DNA of 9,601 nt from JBDIBB01 sp039812685 (GTDB lineage Bacteria > Acidobacteriota > Vicinamibacteria > Vicinamibacterales > JAFNAJ01), in assembly GCA_039812685.1 (NCBI GenBank), contig JBDIBB010000141.1:1-9601 (forward strand), read 5' to 3'. The translations under genes and the position numbers were made by a program. Each line of letters opens with the position of its first letter. Within the stretch, counting starts at the first letter, position 1. The notes beneath the pieces are model-generated. The model saw only the letters and a list, made by a program, of their open reading frames with translations. It was not told where the DNA came from and searched no databases. Shown here piece after piece: positions 1-6,852 of this stretch.

Positions 1-2984
1 GCCCGGCGGTCTTCGGCCACCGCGAACGCGCCGGCGCCGATCGTGTCGAGCAACTGCCGCAGCACCGTCTCGAGCGCTCCTGGCGCCGGAGCCTCGATCA
101 CCTTCCGCTGGCGGTGACCCAGCAGCGCGGGGAAGACGTAGATCGCCCGCGCGACGCTCGCCGGCTCGCCGCGCGCGGCGAGCAGCGCTTCGGCGGCGCG
201 GCCGTAGATGGCGTGCTGCAGCCGCGTGCCGCCGGCGAACACGCCCTGCCAGGCGTCGGACCAGTAGCGGCCCGTCTTGTAGTCGATGACCTCGCAGGTG
301 CCATCGGCGCCGCGGTTGATGCGATCGATGCGGCCGTGGGCGTGCAGGCGGCGTCTCGCGTCCAGGTTGAGCACCAGCGGCCTGCCGCTCGACAGCGGTT
401 CGCGGTCGCTGGCGTCGGGCGGCAGTCCGAAGCCCACCTCGAGGCCCACCGGCCGCTGGCCGTGCCGCCCCTCCAGCTCCGCGATGAGGAAGGCCTCGAG
501 GTCGTCGAGGAATTCCTCCCGCTCCCTGGCGAACACCAAGTCTGAGGGCGGCGGCAGGTCCGCGCGCAGCGCCGCGAGCCGCGCTTCGCCCCACGCGCGC
601 AGCAGCCGCAGATCCTTCGGGAGCTTCGGCTGCCGTTCCTCATCGCGCAGGATCCGGACGAAACGTGCGAACAGTTCGTGCAGCTCGCTGCCCCGCGTCA
701 GCGGCGACAGCCACGCGTCGGCCTCGAGCTCGACCTCCTCGATGGGGCGCACGCCAAGCCCCTGCTCGAGGAAGTATCGGTAGGGGCACTTCGCCGCGTT
801 CTCGAGCGTCGTGGCCGAGACGTGCCGCCCCGTGCGGCTCGGGTCGAGCAGCGGGCCCGCCTCCGGGACGCAGCCATCGAACTCGGTGAACTCGGCGGAG
901 TCGCGCGCGCGCTCGGCGCGCACACCGCGCGCCAGCGACGGGAAGGCGCGCAGGATGCCCGGACGAGCCGCCGGCGTTGCCGCGCAGGCCGCGAGCCACC
1001 AGCCGGCCGCCGAGACCGCGTCGCCCGGCGTGGCGGGCACGGCCGATGCGGGCTCGCCGAGGCGGCGCTCGAGATCGGCGTGCGCCAGCGAGGCATCGCC
1101 CTCACGCAGCCGGAACGCCTGGAGGAGCAGCCACGACGGGAACGTCTCGCGCAGGTCGCGCGTGTCGCGGCACGATGCGCTCAGGCACACCGATTCCGCC
1201 GACAGGCCGATGGCGGCCAGCCGGCCGATCGTCGCGAACACGGCTTCGTCGATACGGTCCGTGGAGGTGGGCAGCGACGGGTGGAGCCGGCGCCGCTCCT
1301 CGTCGATCAACACCGGATCCTCGACGGCGGCAGGGAAGACGCCGCCTTCCTGCAGGCCGGTGACGAAGACGAGCGCGCGGCCGTCGAGGCCGGCGCCCGG
1401 CATGGTCGAGATGTGCAGGTGGCCGGGGCGAGGCCGACTGTGCCCGACGCTCACTTCGTCAACGCGGGCCGTGAGGAACGTGGCGGCCGTGGCGGGATCG
1501 CAGTGGTACGCGCCGAGCGTGCGGAGCTCGCGCAGCGCGGCGGTGAGCGCGGCCGCTGCGGTGACGTCCAGCGGCGCGTCCAGGCATGCGTTCCCGTCGA
1601 GGAAGGCGACGGCCGCATCGGCCAGCGCGTCAACAGCGACCGTGCCGTCCTCGCCGGGCGCCGGAATCCTCGCGAGCGCTTCCTCCAGCCACGTCGCGAG
1701 CGTGCGCGCGTGGGCGGCGCGGCGCGCGTGCCAGGGCTCGTCGCGGCCCTCGGCCTCGGCGTCGCGGACGCGGCGGTCGCACTCCTCGATGAGGCGCGTG
1801 AGGGCGCGTGCGCACGCGTCGCGGCCCCGTGTGGCCTGCGCGTCGAGCAGCAGGCGCGCGGCCTCCAGCGCCGAGAGCGCGGGCGCCGCGCCGGCCGCAT
1901 CGAACGCACGCGGCGCGCAGTCGCCCGACTGCAGCATCCGGCGCAGATCCGCGGCGCTGAAGCCGCCGGCGAGCCACTCCGCGAAGTGCAGCAGGAGCCG
2001 TCCCGGCCGCGTGGCGGCAGCCGGCAGCCCCGTCGAGAGCGTCACCGGCCAGCCCAGGCCGATCGCCTTCTCCCACGCCAGCCGCGCGCCGGCGTTCGAT
2101 GCGCAGGCGATCTCCACCTGGTCGAGCGGGCGGCCCGACGCGAGGATGCGCCGCAGCGCCTCGTCGATCTCCGCGTCGTGCCCGCCGGCGTGGAAGAGAT
2201 CGAGCGTGCCGTCGCCGCGCGCCGGACCTGCGGCGGCAGGGGCCTGGAGGAAGCGCAGGCGGGCGGCGTCGGTGTGGCACGGCGCCTCGACGCGTGCCGC
2301 GGGCGCCATCAGGCTGGCGGCGCGCGCCGGACGTGTCACCCCGGGCAGCGCTGGCGCGTGCGGCGCCTCGCGTTGTCCCGGCAGCGCGTCGAGGAAGCGC
2401 CGGACCAGCGGCGCCCACACCGCCTCCGGCCACTCCACCACGACATCGCGCGCGCCCACCGGGCACCAGTCGGGGTGCCGGAGGGCCTGCTCGAAGACGG
2501 CCGGCGTGTCGGCCAGGCGATTGTCGGCGAGGTGACGCTCGTAGGCTTCGAGCAGCGCGCGCATCTCGGCGTGCTTGCGCGGCGAGACGAACGCCTCGGG
2601 TCGCAGGTCGGCGGCTCGCAGCCCCGCGAACCGCAGCTCGCGCACCGTGCGCCACAGCGCGGCCGACATCGACGGCTGCGCCCCCATGCGGCGGAAGTAG
2701 CCGCCTTCCTCCGGCAGCGCCAGCAGCAGGCGCATCGCGAGCGCCGGCCCGAGCGTGTCTTCCGATGGGTCGATCCCCTGCTCGATCAGGAAGGGCGCGG
2801 CCATCCGCGTCGCCAGATCCAGCGGCGTCACGAAGCGGAGGTTCGCCCAGTCCGTGCCCTCGCGCGCGAGCCGCTCGCCCAGCGTGAGGCCGATGGCGTG
2901 CGCGGGCACGACGACCCACTTCGCGCCGGTGGGGTTGACGCGGCACAGGCCCGCGAGCTGCGAGAGGAAGGGATCGCTGGACAT
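1..2984 (-). CDS. AddB-like PD-(D/E)XK nuclease / inactivated helicase-fold protein, C-terminus cut by window edge
   Basis: The frame is open from an ATG at 2984 to the left edge: 994 codons with no stop. The C-terminal part has the RecB-type nuclease motifs in order: GSELH (His769), GRIDR (Asp887), VIDYKTG (Asp901 and Lys903) and a QHAIY block (Gln923, Tyr927). Cys733 in AKCPYRYF fits the first cysteine of the AddB iron-sulphur cluster; the other three would lie just beyond the edge, after the last visible residues (VAEDRR). Residues about 520-555 resemble a degenerate UvrD-type helicase segment (GLDGRALVFVTGLQEG). The N-terminus has no Walker A (GxGKT); VVPAHAIGL stands about where it is expected. 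By family knowledge this would be the AddB-type subunit of a double-strand-break processing helicase-nuclease, with an AddA partner likely to the left. No clear Shine-Dalgarno precedes the ATG, and GTG at 2990 is an alternative start. The family is firm; the exact subfamily is inferred. Confidence 0.9.
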   Translation of the reverse strand, partial: MSSDPFLSQLAGLCRVNPTGAKWVVVPAHAIGLTLGERLAREGTDWANLRFVTPLDLATRMAAPFLIEQGIDPSEDTLGPALAMRLLLALPEEGGYFRRMGAQPSMSAALWRTVRELRFAGLRAADLRPEAFVSPRKHAEMRALLEAYERHLADNRLADTPAVFEQALRHPDWCPVGARDVVVEWPEAVWAPLVRRFLDALPGQREAPHAPALPGVTRPARAASLMAPAARVEAPCHTDAARLRFLQAPAAAGPARGDGTLDLFHAGGHDAEIDEALRRILASGRPLDQVEIACASNAGARLAWEKAIGLGWPVTLSTGLPAAATRPGRLLLHFAEWLAGGFSAADLRRMLQSGDCAPRAFDAAGAAPALSALEAARLLLDAQATRGRDACARALTRLIEECDRRVRDAEAEGRDEPWHARRAAHARTLATWLEEALARIPAPGEDGTVAVDALADAAVAFLDGNACLDAPLDVTAAAALTAALRELRTLGAYHCDPATAATFLTARVDEVSVGHSRPRPGHLHISTMPGAGLDGRALVFVTGLQEGGVFPAAVEDPVLIDEERRRLHPSLPTSTDRIDEAVFATIGRLAAIGLSAESVCLSASCRDTRDLRETFPSWLLLQAFRLREGDASLAHADLERRLGEPASAVPATPGDAVSAAGWWLAACAATPAARPGILRAFPSLARGVRAERARDSAEFTEFDGCVPEAGPLLDPSRTGRHVSATTLENAAKCPYRYFLEQGLGVRPIEEVELEADAWLSPLTRGSELHELFARFVRILRDEERQPKLPKDLRLLRAWGEARLAALRADLPPPSDLVFAREREEFLDDLEAFLIAELEGRHGQRPVGLEVGFGLPPDASDREPLSSGRPLVLNLDARRRLHAHGRIDRINRGADGTCEVIDYKTGRYWSDAWQGVFAGGTRLQHAIYGRAAEALLAARGEPASVARAIYVFPALLGHRQRKVIEAPAPGALETVLRQLLDTIGAGAFAVAEDRR

Positions 2985-3046
2985 CGGCACGTCCGTCAGG
3001 TCCGTCCGCGAGCCGTGCCTGGATGCCGTGGCCCCGGCTGGAATGG

Positions 3047-3052
3047 AGCATA
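3047..3052 (-). promoter_or_regulatory. Possible -10 element for the nuclease gene
   Basis: On the minus strand this reads TATGCT, four of six matches to TATAAT, about 60 bases upstream of the ATG at 2984. No convincing -35 hexamer sits 16-18 bases further upstream. In such GC-rich DNA an AT-containing hexamer is notable, but this is a weak, position-based suggestion. Confidence 0.2.
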
Positions 3053-3168
3053 CGGGAGGACCATGACAGGGCTGGTCACTCGCCTCCCGGTTTCTCGGCT
3101 CGTGCGGACCGGCGCTCCACGGACGGGCCGGCGCGGGCGCGTCGGGTCCGGGTCGCGGCTGCCAGCGG

Positions 3169-3196
3169 TTGTCCGCGCGCGCGACGGGTGTAAGCT
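3169..3196 (+). promoter_or_regulatory. Candidate promoter of the octaheme cytochrome gene
   Basis: TTGTCC (3169-3174, four of six to the -35 consensus) is followed after 16 bases by TAAGCT (3191-3196), preceded directly by GTG. The predicted transcript start near 3203 would leave a leader of about 12 bases, just enough to hold the GGGAGG ribosome binding site. The -10 match is only moderate, so this is a positional inference. Confidence 0.35.
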
Positions 3197-3203
3197 GTCG
3201 CGC

Positions 3204-3209
3204 GGGAGG
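3204..3209 (+). promoter_or_regulatory. Ribosome binding site of the octaheme cytochrome gene
   Basis: GGGAGG lies five bases before the ATG at 3215. An in-frame stop (TAA, 3191-3193) only seven codons upstream rules out a longer ATG/GTG/TTG-started form, so the start is well fixed. Confidence 0.75.
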
Positions 3210-3214
3210 CCATC

Positions 3215-4513
3215 ATGTTTCCTCTTGCCGCCGTTCTTCTCCTCGTTGTCATGGAAGTGCCGGCGCTCGCATCGAGCCAGCAGCCGGCGCCGCCCACGGC
3301 CCAGCAGTGCGTGGAGTGCCACCTCAAGAACAGCCCGCAGCTCGTCGCCGACTGGCGCGCGAGCAAGCACTTCGAAGCCGGGATTGGCTGCGAGACGTGC
3401 CATCCCGCCGAGCACATCGCCGACGCCGACAAGGGCGTGCTCGTCAACCGCAGCAACGTCCTGCCGACGCCCGAGCTCTGCGCCCAGTGCCACGCCGATC
3501 GCGTCGACCAGTTCAAGAAGGGTAAGCACGCGATGGCCTGGACGGTGATGAAGGCGATGCCGACCGCGCACATGCTGCCCGCCACGCTGTCGGACGGCAT
3601 GAAGGGCTGCGGTGGCTGCCACAAGATCGGGATCAAGACCGACGCCGAGATTCGCGAGCTGCGGAAGACCGGTGTCGGCTACGGCGTCGCCTCGTGCGAC
3701 GCGTGCCACACGCGCCACACCTTCTCGGTGGCCGAGGCGCGGCAGCCCGAGGCGTGCAAGACGTGCCACATGGGCTTCGATCACGCGCAGTGGGAGATGT
3801 ACTCCTCGTCGAAGCACGGCGTGCGCCAGCAGCTCAGGCAGATGAAGGTGCTGCCGGAGGAGGCGGCCGCGCCCACGTGCCAGACCTGCCACATGCCCGG
3901 CGGCGACCATGACGTCCGCACGGCATGGGGCTTCCTGGCCGTGCGGCTGCCGATGCCCGAGGACAAGCAGTGGGCCGAGGATCGGACCGTGATCCTGCAG
4001 GCGCTCGGCGTGCTCGACGCGTCGGGGAAGCCGACGCCGCGGCTCGATACGGTGAAGGCGGCCGACCTCGCCAGGCTGACGCAGGAGAGCTGGCAGCAGG
4101 AGCGCGACGCCATGCAGAAGGCGTGCACCTCGTGTCACGTCCAGTCGTTTGCGAAGGCCGAGCTCGCCAAGGGAGACGACATGATCCGGCACGCCGATCG
4201 CCTCATGGCCGAAGCCATCCGCATCGTCGCCGCGCTCTACGCGGACGGCATCCTGAAGAAGCCGTCGGCGGGCGCCTCGCCGTATCCGGACCTGCTCGAG
4301 TTCCACGACGCGCCGACGCGGATCGAGCAGAAGCTGTTCGTCATGTTCCTGGAGCACCGGATGCGCGCGTTCCAGGGCACGTTCCACGCAAGCCCTGACT
4401 ACGCGCTGTGGTACGGCTGGAGCGAGCTGAAGCGCGACGTCACCGAGATCGCCGACATGGCGCAGGAACTGCGCCGCAACGCACGGGCATCGACTGTCGC
4501 CGGCAACCGATAG
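3215..4513 (+). CDS. Periplasmic octaheme c-type cytochrome of the hydroxylamine oxidoreductase (HAO) family
   Basis: The 432-residue product carries eight CXXCH heme-c motifs, with first cysteines at 32, 59, 89, 132, 161, 181, 222 and 304. An N-terminal hydrophobic segment ends in ALA (17-19), a likely signal peptidase site, although its n-region lacks a positive charge. Eight hemes, the block CHMGFD...SKHGV (184-203), the block CQTCHMPGGDHDV (222-234) and the following WGFLAVRLP are hallmarks of HAO-type octaheme cytochromes. Asp231-His232 probably match the active-site Asp-His pair of Nitrosomonas HAO. Isolated histidines in KH contexts (52, 105, 201) are candidate distal heme ligands. Family members oxidise hydroxylamine or hydrazine, or reduce nitrite/hydroxylamine; the direction depends on a crosslinking tyrosine to the P460 heme. 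Tyr396 or Tyr400 in SPDYALWYGW are candidates, which I cannot align here. There is no C-terminal membrane anchor, and no quinol-oxidising partner or accessory gene adjoins it. It is shorter than the roughly 550-residue Nitrosomonas enzyme. Confidence 0.9.
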   Translation: MFPLAAVLLLVVMEVPALASSQQPAPPTAQQCVECHLKNSPQLVADWRASKHFEAGIGCETCHPAEHIADADKGVLVNRSNVLPTPELCAQCHADRVDQFKKGKHAMAWTVMKAMPTAHMLPATLSDGMKGCGGCHKIGIKTDAEIRELRKTGVGYGVASCDACHTRHTFSVAEARQPEACKTCHMGFDHAQWEMYSSSKHGVRQQLRQMKVLPEEAAAPTCQTCHMPGGDHDVRTAWGFLAVRLPMPEDKQWAEDRTVILQALGVLDASGKPTPRLDTVKAADLARLTQESWQQERDAMQKACTSCHVQSFAKAELAKGDDMIRHADRLMAEAIRIVAALYADGILKKPSAGASPYPDLLEFHDAPTRIEQKLFVMFLEHRMRAFQGTFHASPDYALWYGWSELKRDVTEIADMAQELRRNARASTVAGNR

Positions 4514-4537
4514 CCCCGCGCGAGCGTACGCGCAGGG
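4514..4537 (+). terminator. GC-rich hairpin directly after the cytochrome stop codon
   Basis: CCC (4514-4516) pairs with GGG (4535-4537) and GCGCG (4518-4522) with CGCGC (4529-4533), with one C/A mismatch and a six-base loop. It starts at the base after the stop codon. No T-run follows, so it is terminator-like by position and stem only; the hairpin would form on either strand in this convergent gap. Confidence 0.4.
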
Positions 4538-4556
4538 TCGCCACGGTCGGGCGGGC

Positions 4557-4579
4557 GCCGGCTGGAGTGGACCGCCGGC
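4557..4579. terminator. Second hairpin in the convergent intergenic gap
   Basis: GCCGGC (4557-4562) and GCCGGC (4574-4579) form a stem that extends by GG/CC across a single bulged T, with a short loop. It lies between the convergent ends of the cytochrome and cyclase genes (stops at 4513 and 4619), where a shared terminator would be expected. No T-run is visible on either strand, so function is unproven. Confidence 0.3.
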
Positions 4580-4618
4580 CCGTGCCGCGGCGCGATCTCC
4601 GTGCCGGGGCGGTGAGGT

Positions 4619-6703
4619 TCACCCCGCCGACGCGATCCGTTCGTCGTGGCCGCGATCCATCGGGCGGCCGGGATGCGCGTGCGGCAGGGCGATGATGTCC
4701 GGGCCGCCGATCATCTCCAGCCGGATCAGTCCCGCGGCGCCTGCCGCGTCGAGATCGTCTCCGAGCGAGGCCGCGTCGAGCGTCGCCGCGGCATCGCTCA
4801 CGCAGACCGCGCGATTGCGGCCGCTGGCCTTGGCCCGGTAGAGCGCCTGATCGGCGAGGTGCACGAGCGCCTCGATGTCGGCGATGCGGCCGAAGGGCGA
4901 GGCGACGCCGCCGGCCGACGCGCTGACGCTCACCGGCTGCCCGCCGGCGGCCACCGGCGTGTCGCCGATGGCGTGGAGCATCAGGCCGGCGAGCATCGGC
5001 AGGGCGCCCGCCGTGGCGCTCGGCAGCAGCAGCAGGAACTCCTCGCCGCCCCAGCGGATCAGCGCGTCCTGCGTTCGCAGCAGCGCCCCCAGGCGTCGCG
5101 CGACCTCCAGCAGCACCCGATCTCCGGCGGCGTGGCCGTACGTGTCGTTGATCTGCTTGAAGTGATCGAGATCCAGCAGCAGGACCCCGAGCGGAGGCGC
5201 GCCGCCCGGAGGGGCTGCACGCGCCGCTTCGGTGTGGCTGGCCAGCAGGCGGTGGCCCTGGCGGCGGTTGTAGGCGCCGGTCAGCGGGTCGCGGGCCGAT
5301 TGCTCGGCCAGCACCGCGACGTTGTCGGTCAGCCGCCGGTTGGTGCGTCGCATGTAGGCCAGCCATTGCACGAGCACGATGGCGGCCAGACTCAGCGTGA
5401 TCGCGAGCACCGCCCACAGCCGGCGCTGCCAGGTCTGCGCCGTCAACTGGGCTTCCTTGATCCGGTTCGCGTCGGCCAGCCGTTCGATCTCGCGCTGGCG
5501 GCGTTCGGCCGAGTACTTCTCCTGCAGTTCGAGGACGGCCTTGTCGCGCACCTGCCGGTTGATCTCGTCCTGCAGCGGCTGGATGCCGCGCAGCGTGCCG
5601 AAGGCGTCGCGATAGCGTCCCGCGTACTCGTAGACGCCCACCAGTTCGCTGGTGATGCCGATCAGGTCGCTGCGCAGGCCGAGCCGGTTGGCCAGTTCGA
5701 CCGCCTCCTCGATGCTCGTCACACCCGCCTTGATGTCGCCGAGATGCGCCTTCGCGACACCGAGGTTCGTCAGCGCGTAGACCAGCGTCACCGGGTCGTC
5801 GAGCCGGCGCGACACCTCCACCGCGCGGCCGGCGTAGCTCAGCGCGTTGGACCACTGCGACTTGACCATCCAGTGGTCGGCCAGGTTCGACAGCGTGATG
5901 GCGTAGGTCAGCTGGAGGTTCGGGTCGTTCTCGGTGATGGCCAGGGCGCGCTTGAACGCCTGCAGTTGCAGTTCGCTCCTCCTGGCGCGCGAGTAGGCGA
6001 ATCCCAGGTTGAGCTGGACGCTGGCCATCAACCTCCGGTTGCCGAGGCTCTCGGCCAGCGCGTAGGCCTCGTGGCCCAGCGTCTCGGCGCGGTCGAAGTC
6101 GTCGAGGTAGGCGCTGAGGACGAGCCACTGGTCGAGCGCCGCGACGCGGTCCGCCGAGTGGCCCAGCTGCTCGGCGAGCTCCGTGGCCTTGACGACCTCG
6201 GCCACGCCCTCGCTGAAGCGGCCCTGCAGCCGGTAGGTGCGGGCGCGCAGATGGTGCAGCCACTGCATCTGCTGCCGGCTGGCGTTGGCCAGCAGCGGCG
6301 CCGTGTCGGTGAGCGCGGTCGCGGCGGCGGCGGTGTCGCGCTGGGTGAGCGAGGACTGCGTCAGGATCAGCAGCCTGTCGAGCTGGCAGGAGAGGCAACC
6401 CTCGCGGCTGGCCATCGCCTCGAGCTGCGCCGCGGCATCCGCCGCCAGGGCCGCCAGGGGCGCCTGGCGCTCGAGGCCGGCGAAGTTGCCGACGGCGGCC
6501 TGGAAGAGCTGACGCTGTGCCAGCGGCGCGTCGGGGCCGGGCCGGTCCTCGGCCGCCTGCAGGCGGGCCACCGCGGCCGTCGCCGACGCGAAGCCGCTGA
6601 CGTGCAGATCGCGGACGATCGCCTCGAGCCGCTCGCCCGCGGCGGCGGGCGCGGCCATCAACAGCATCGCGAGCACGACTCGGCTGTTTCGCCTCACGTC
6701 CAT
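4619..6703 (-). CDS. Membrane diguanylate cyclase: signal peptide, extracytoplasmic TPR sensor, coiled coil, TM helix, GGDEF domain
   Basis: The ATG at 6703 gives 694 residues; a TTG at 6715 in the same frame would add four. Residue numbers here count from that TTG. A signal peptide (about 5-26, ending PAAA) leads into helical TPR-like repeats from about 60 to 375, with pairs such as GRFSEGVAEVVKATELAEQL and LGDIKAGVTSIEEAVELAN. A charged coiled coil (385-430) comes before one transmembrane helix (about 433-454). The GGDEF domain (470-640) has DPLTGAYNRR, metal ligand Asp515 in LLLDLDHFK, Asn523-Asp524 before YGH, and the active-site sequence GGEEF (556-560). RTQD (547-550) ends five residues before it, which is an intact inhibitory I-site. 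It should therefore make c-di-GMP from GTP with product inhibition, controlled by an envelope-side input. A CLSC pair (107-110) on the outer side could form a disulphide. A 58-residue tail after the GGDEF fold is unassigned. No strong ribosome binding site is visible. Confidence 0.93.
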   Translation of the reverse strand: MDVRRNSRVVLAMLLMAAPAAAGERLEAIVRDLHVSGFASATAAVARLQAAEDRPGPDAPLAQRQLFQAAVGNFAGLERQAPLAALAADAAAQLEAMASREGCLSCQLDRLLILTQSSLTQRDTAAAATALTDTAPLLANASRQQMQWLHHLRARTYRLQGRFSEGVAEVVKATELAEQLGHSADRVAALDQWLVLSAYLDDFDRAETLGHEAYALAESLGNRRLMASVQLNLGFAYSRARRSELQLQAFKRALAITENDPNLQLTYAITLSNLADHWMVKSQWSNALSYAGRAVEVSRRLDDPVTLVYALTNLGVAKAHLGDIKAGVTSIEEAVELANRLGLRSDLIGITSELVGVYEYAGRYRDAFGTLRGIQPLQDEINRQVRDKAVLELQEKYSAERRQREIERLADANRIKEAQLTAQTWQRRLWAVLAITLSLAAIVLVQWLAYMRRTNRRLTDNVAVLAEQSARDPLTGAYNRRQGHRLLASHTEAARAAPPGGAPPLGVLLLDLDHFKQINDTYGHAAGDRVLLEVARRLGALLRTQDALIRWGGEEFLLLLPSATAGALPMLAGLMLHAIGDTPVAAGGQPVSVSASAGGVASPFGRIADIEALVHLADQALYRAKASGRNRAVCVSDAAATLDAASLGDDLDAAGAAGLIRLEMIGGPDIIALPHAHPGRPMDRGHDERIASAG

Positions 6704-6747
6704 GCATATCGGCAACCGGCGTGAATTCTTGTGTGTCGCTCCGCGGG

Positions 6748-6765
6748 CCGGGCGGTCGGGCCCGG
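6748..6765. repeat. Hairpin 1 in the divergent promoter gap
   Basis: CCGGGC (6748-6753) pairs with GCCCGG (6760-6765) around a six-base loop. It lies between the divergent cyclase gene (start 6703) and the ST7-like gene (start 6853). It shares the GGCCCGGTG sequence (6759-6767) with hairpin 2. It could be an operator or simply a product of high GC content. Confidence 0.4.
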
Positions 6766-6782
6766 TGAGCCGTCGCGCCTGA

Positions 6783-6799
6783 CGGGCCGTCCCGGCCCG
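6783..6799. repeat. Hairpin 2 in the divergent promoter gap
   Basis: CGGGCC (6783-6788) pairs with GGCCCG (6794-6799) around the five-base loop GTCCC. The right arm and flank repeat GGCCCGGTG (6794-6802), 35 bases after the copy at 6759-6767. The spacing and repetition would suit a protein-binding site upstream of the -10 element at 6839, but no known regulator motif is recognised. Confidence 0.35.
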
Positions 6800-6835
6800 G
6801 TGGCGCCGACGAGTTCAAGCGGCGGCATCGCGGCG

Positions 6836-6844
6836 TGCGACAAT
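6836..6844 (+). promoter_or_regulatory. Extended -10 promoter element of the ST7-like gene, implying a leaderless message
   Basis: TGC (6836-6838) followed by GACAAT (6839-6844) is an extended -10 (TGn plus four of six matches). Transcription would begin near 6850-6852, at or just before the ATG at 6853. There is no purine-rich ribosome binding site in front of that ATG, which agrees with a leaderless or near-leaderless transcript. A good -35 hexamer is not visible. Confidence 0.45.
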
Positions 6845-6852
6845 CGTCGCCG

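Noticed and set aside
811..2535. A 574-codon plus-strand frame opposite the nuclease.
   Set aside because: Ser/Arg/Ala-rich low-complexity product in a shadow frame; no start signal or domain.
1630..3051. A 473-codon minus-strand frame overlapping the nuclease N-terminal half in another frame.
   Set aside because: Arg/Ala/Gly/Pro-rich product without motifs. The frame starting at 2984 continues through to the nuclease catalytic residues, so that one is real.
3063..3214. A possible small gene starting at ATG 3063 with GGGAGGA just upstream.
   Set aside because: The frame reads on into the cytochrome gene out of frame and gives an Arg/Gly/Ser-rich product with no recognisable feature. The ribosome-site match is likely chance in a purine-rich stretch.
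678..3548. A 956-codon open frame on the plus strand opposite the nuclease gene and running into the cytochrome gene.
   Set aside because: Its product is Arg/Ala/Gly-rich with no recognisable domain, while the minus strand holds all nuclease motifs in order and the plus cytochrome frame has the heme motifs. It is a product of codon bias.
2996..4387. A 463-codon minus-strand frame opposite the octaheme cytochrome.
   Set aside because: The plus strand has eight CXXCH motifs, a ribosome binding site and a signal peptide. The minus frame is His/Arg/Leu-rich because it mirrors those codons.
4646..6724. A 692-codon plus-strand frame opposite the GGDEF gene.
   Set aside because: The minus strand encodes an unambiguous signal peptide, TPR, TM and GGDEF architecture. 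The plus frame gives a composition-biased product (Arg/Val/Gln/Gly) with no domain.
4440..6818. A 792-codon minus-strand frame overlapping the cyclase gene in another frame.
   Set aside because: It overlaps the whole GGDEF gene, ends inside the cytochrome gene and gives an Arg/Ala/Gly/Pro-rich product.
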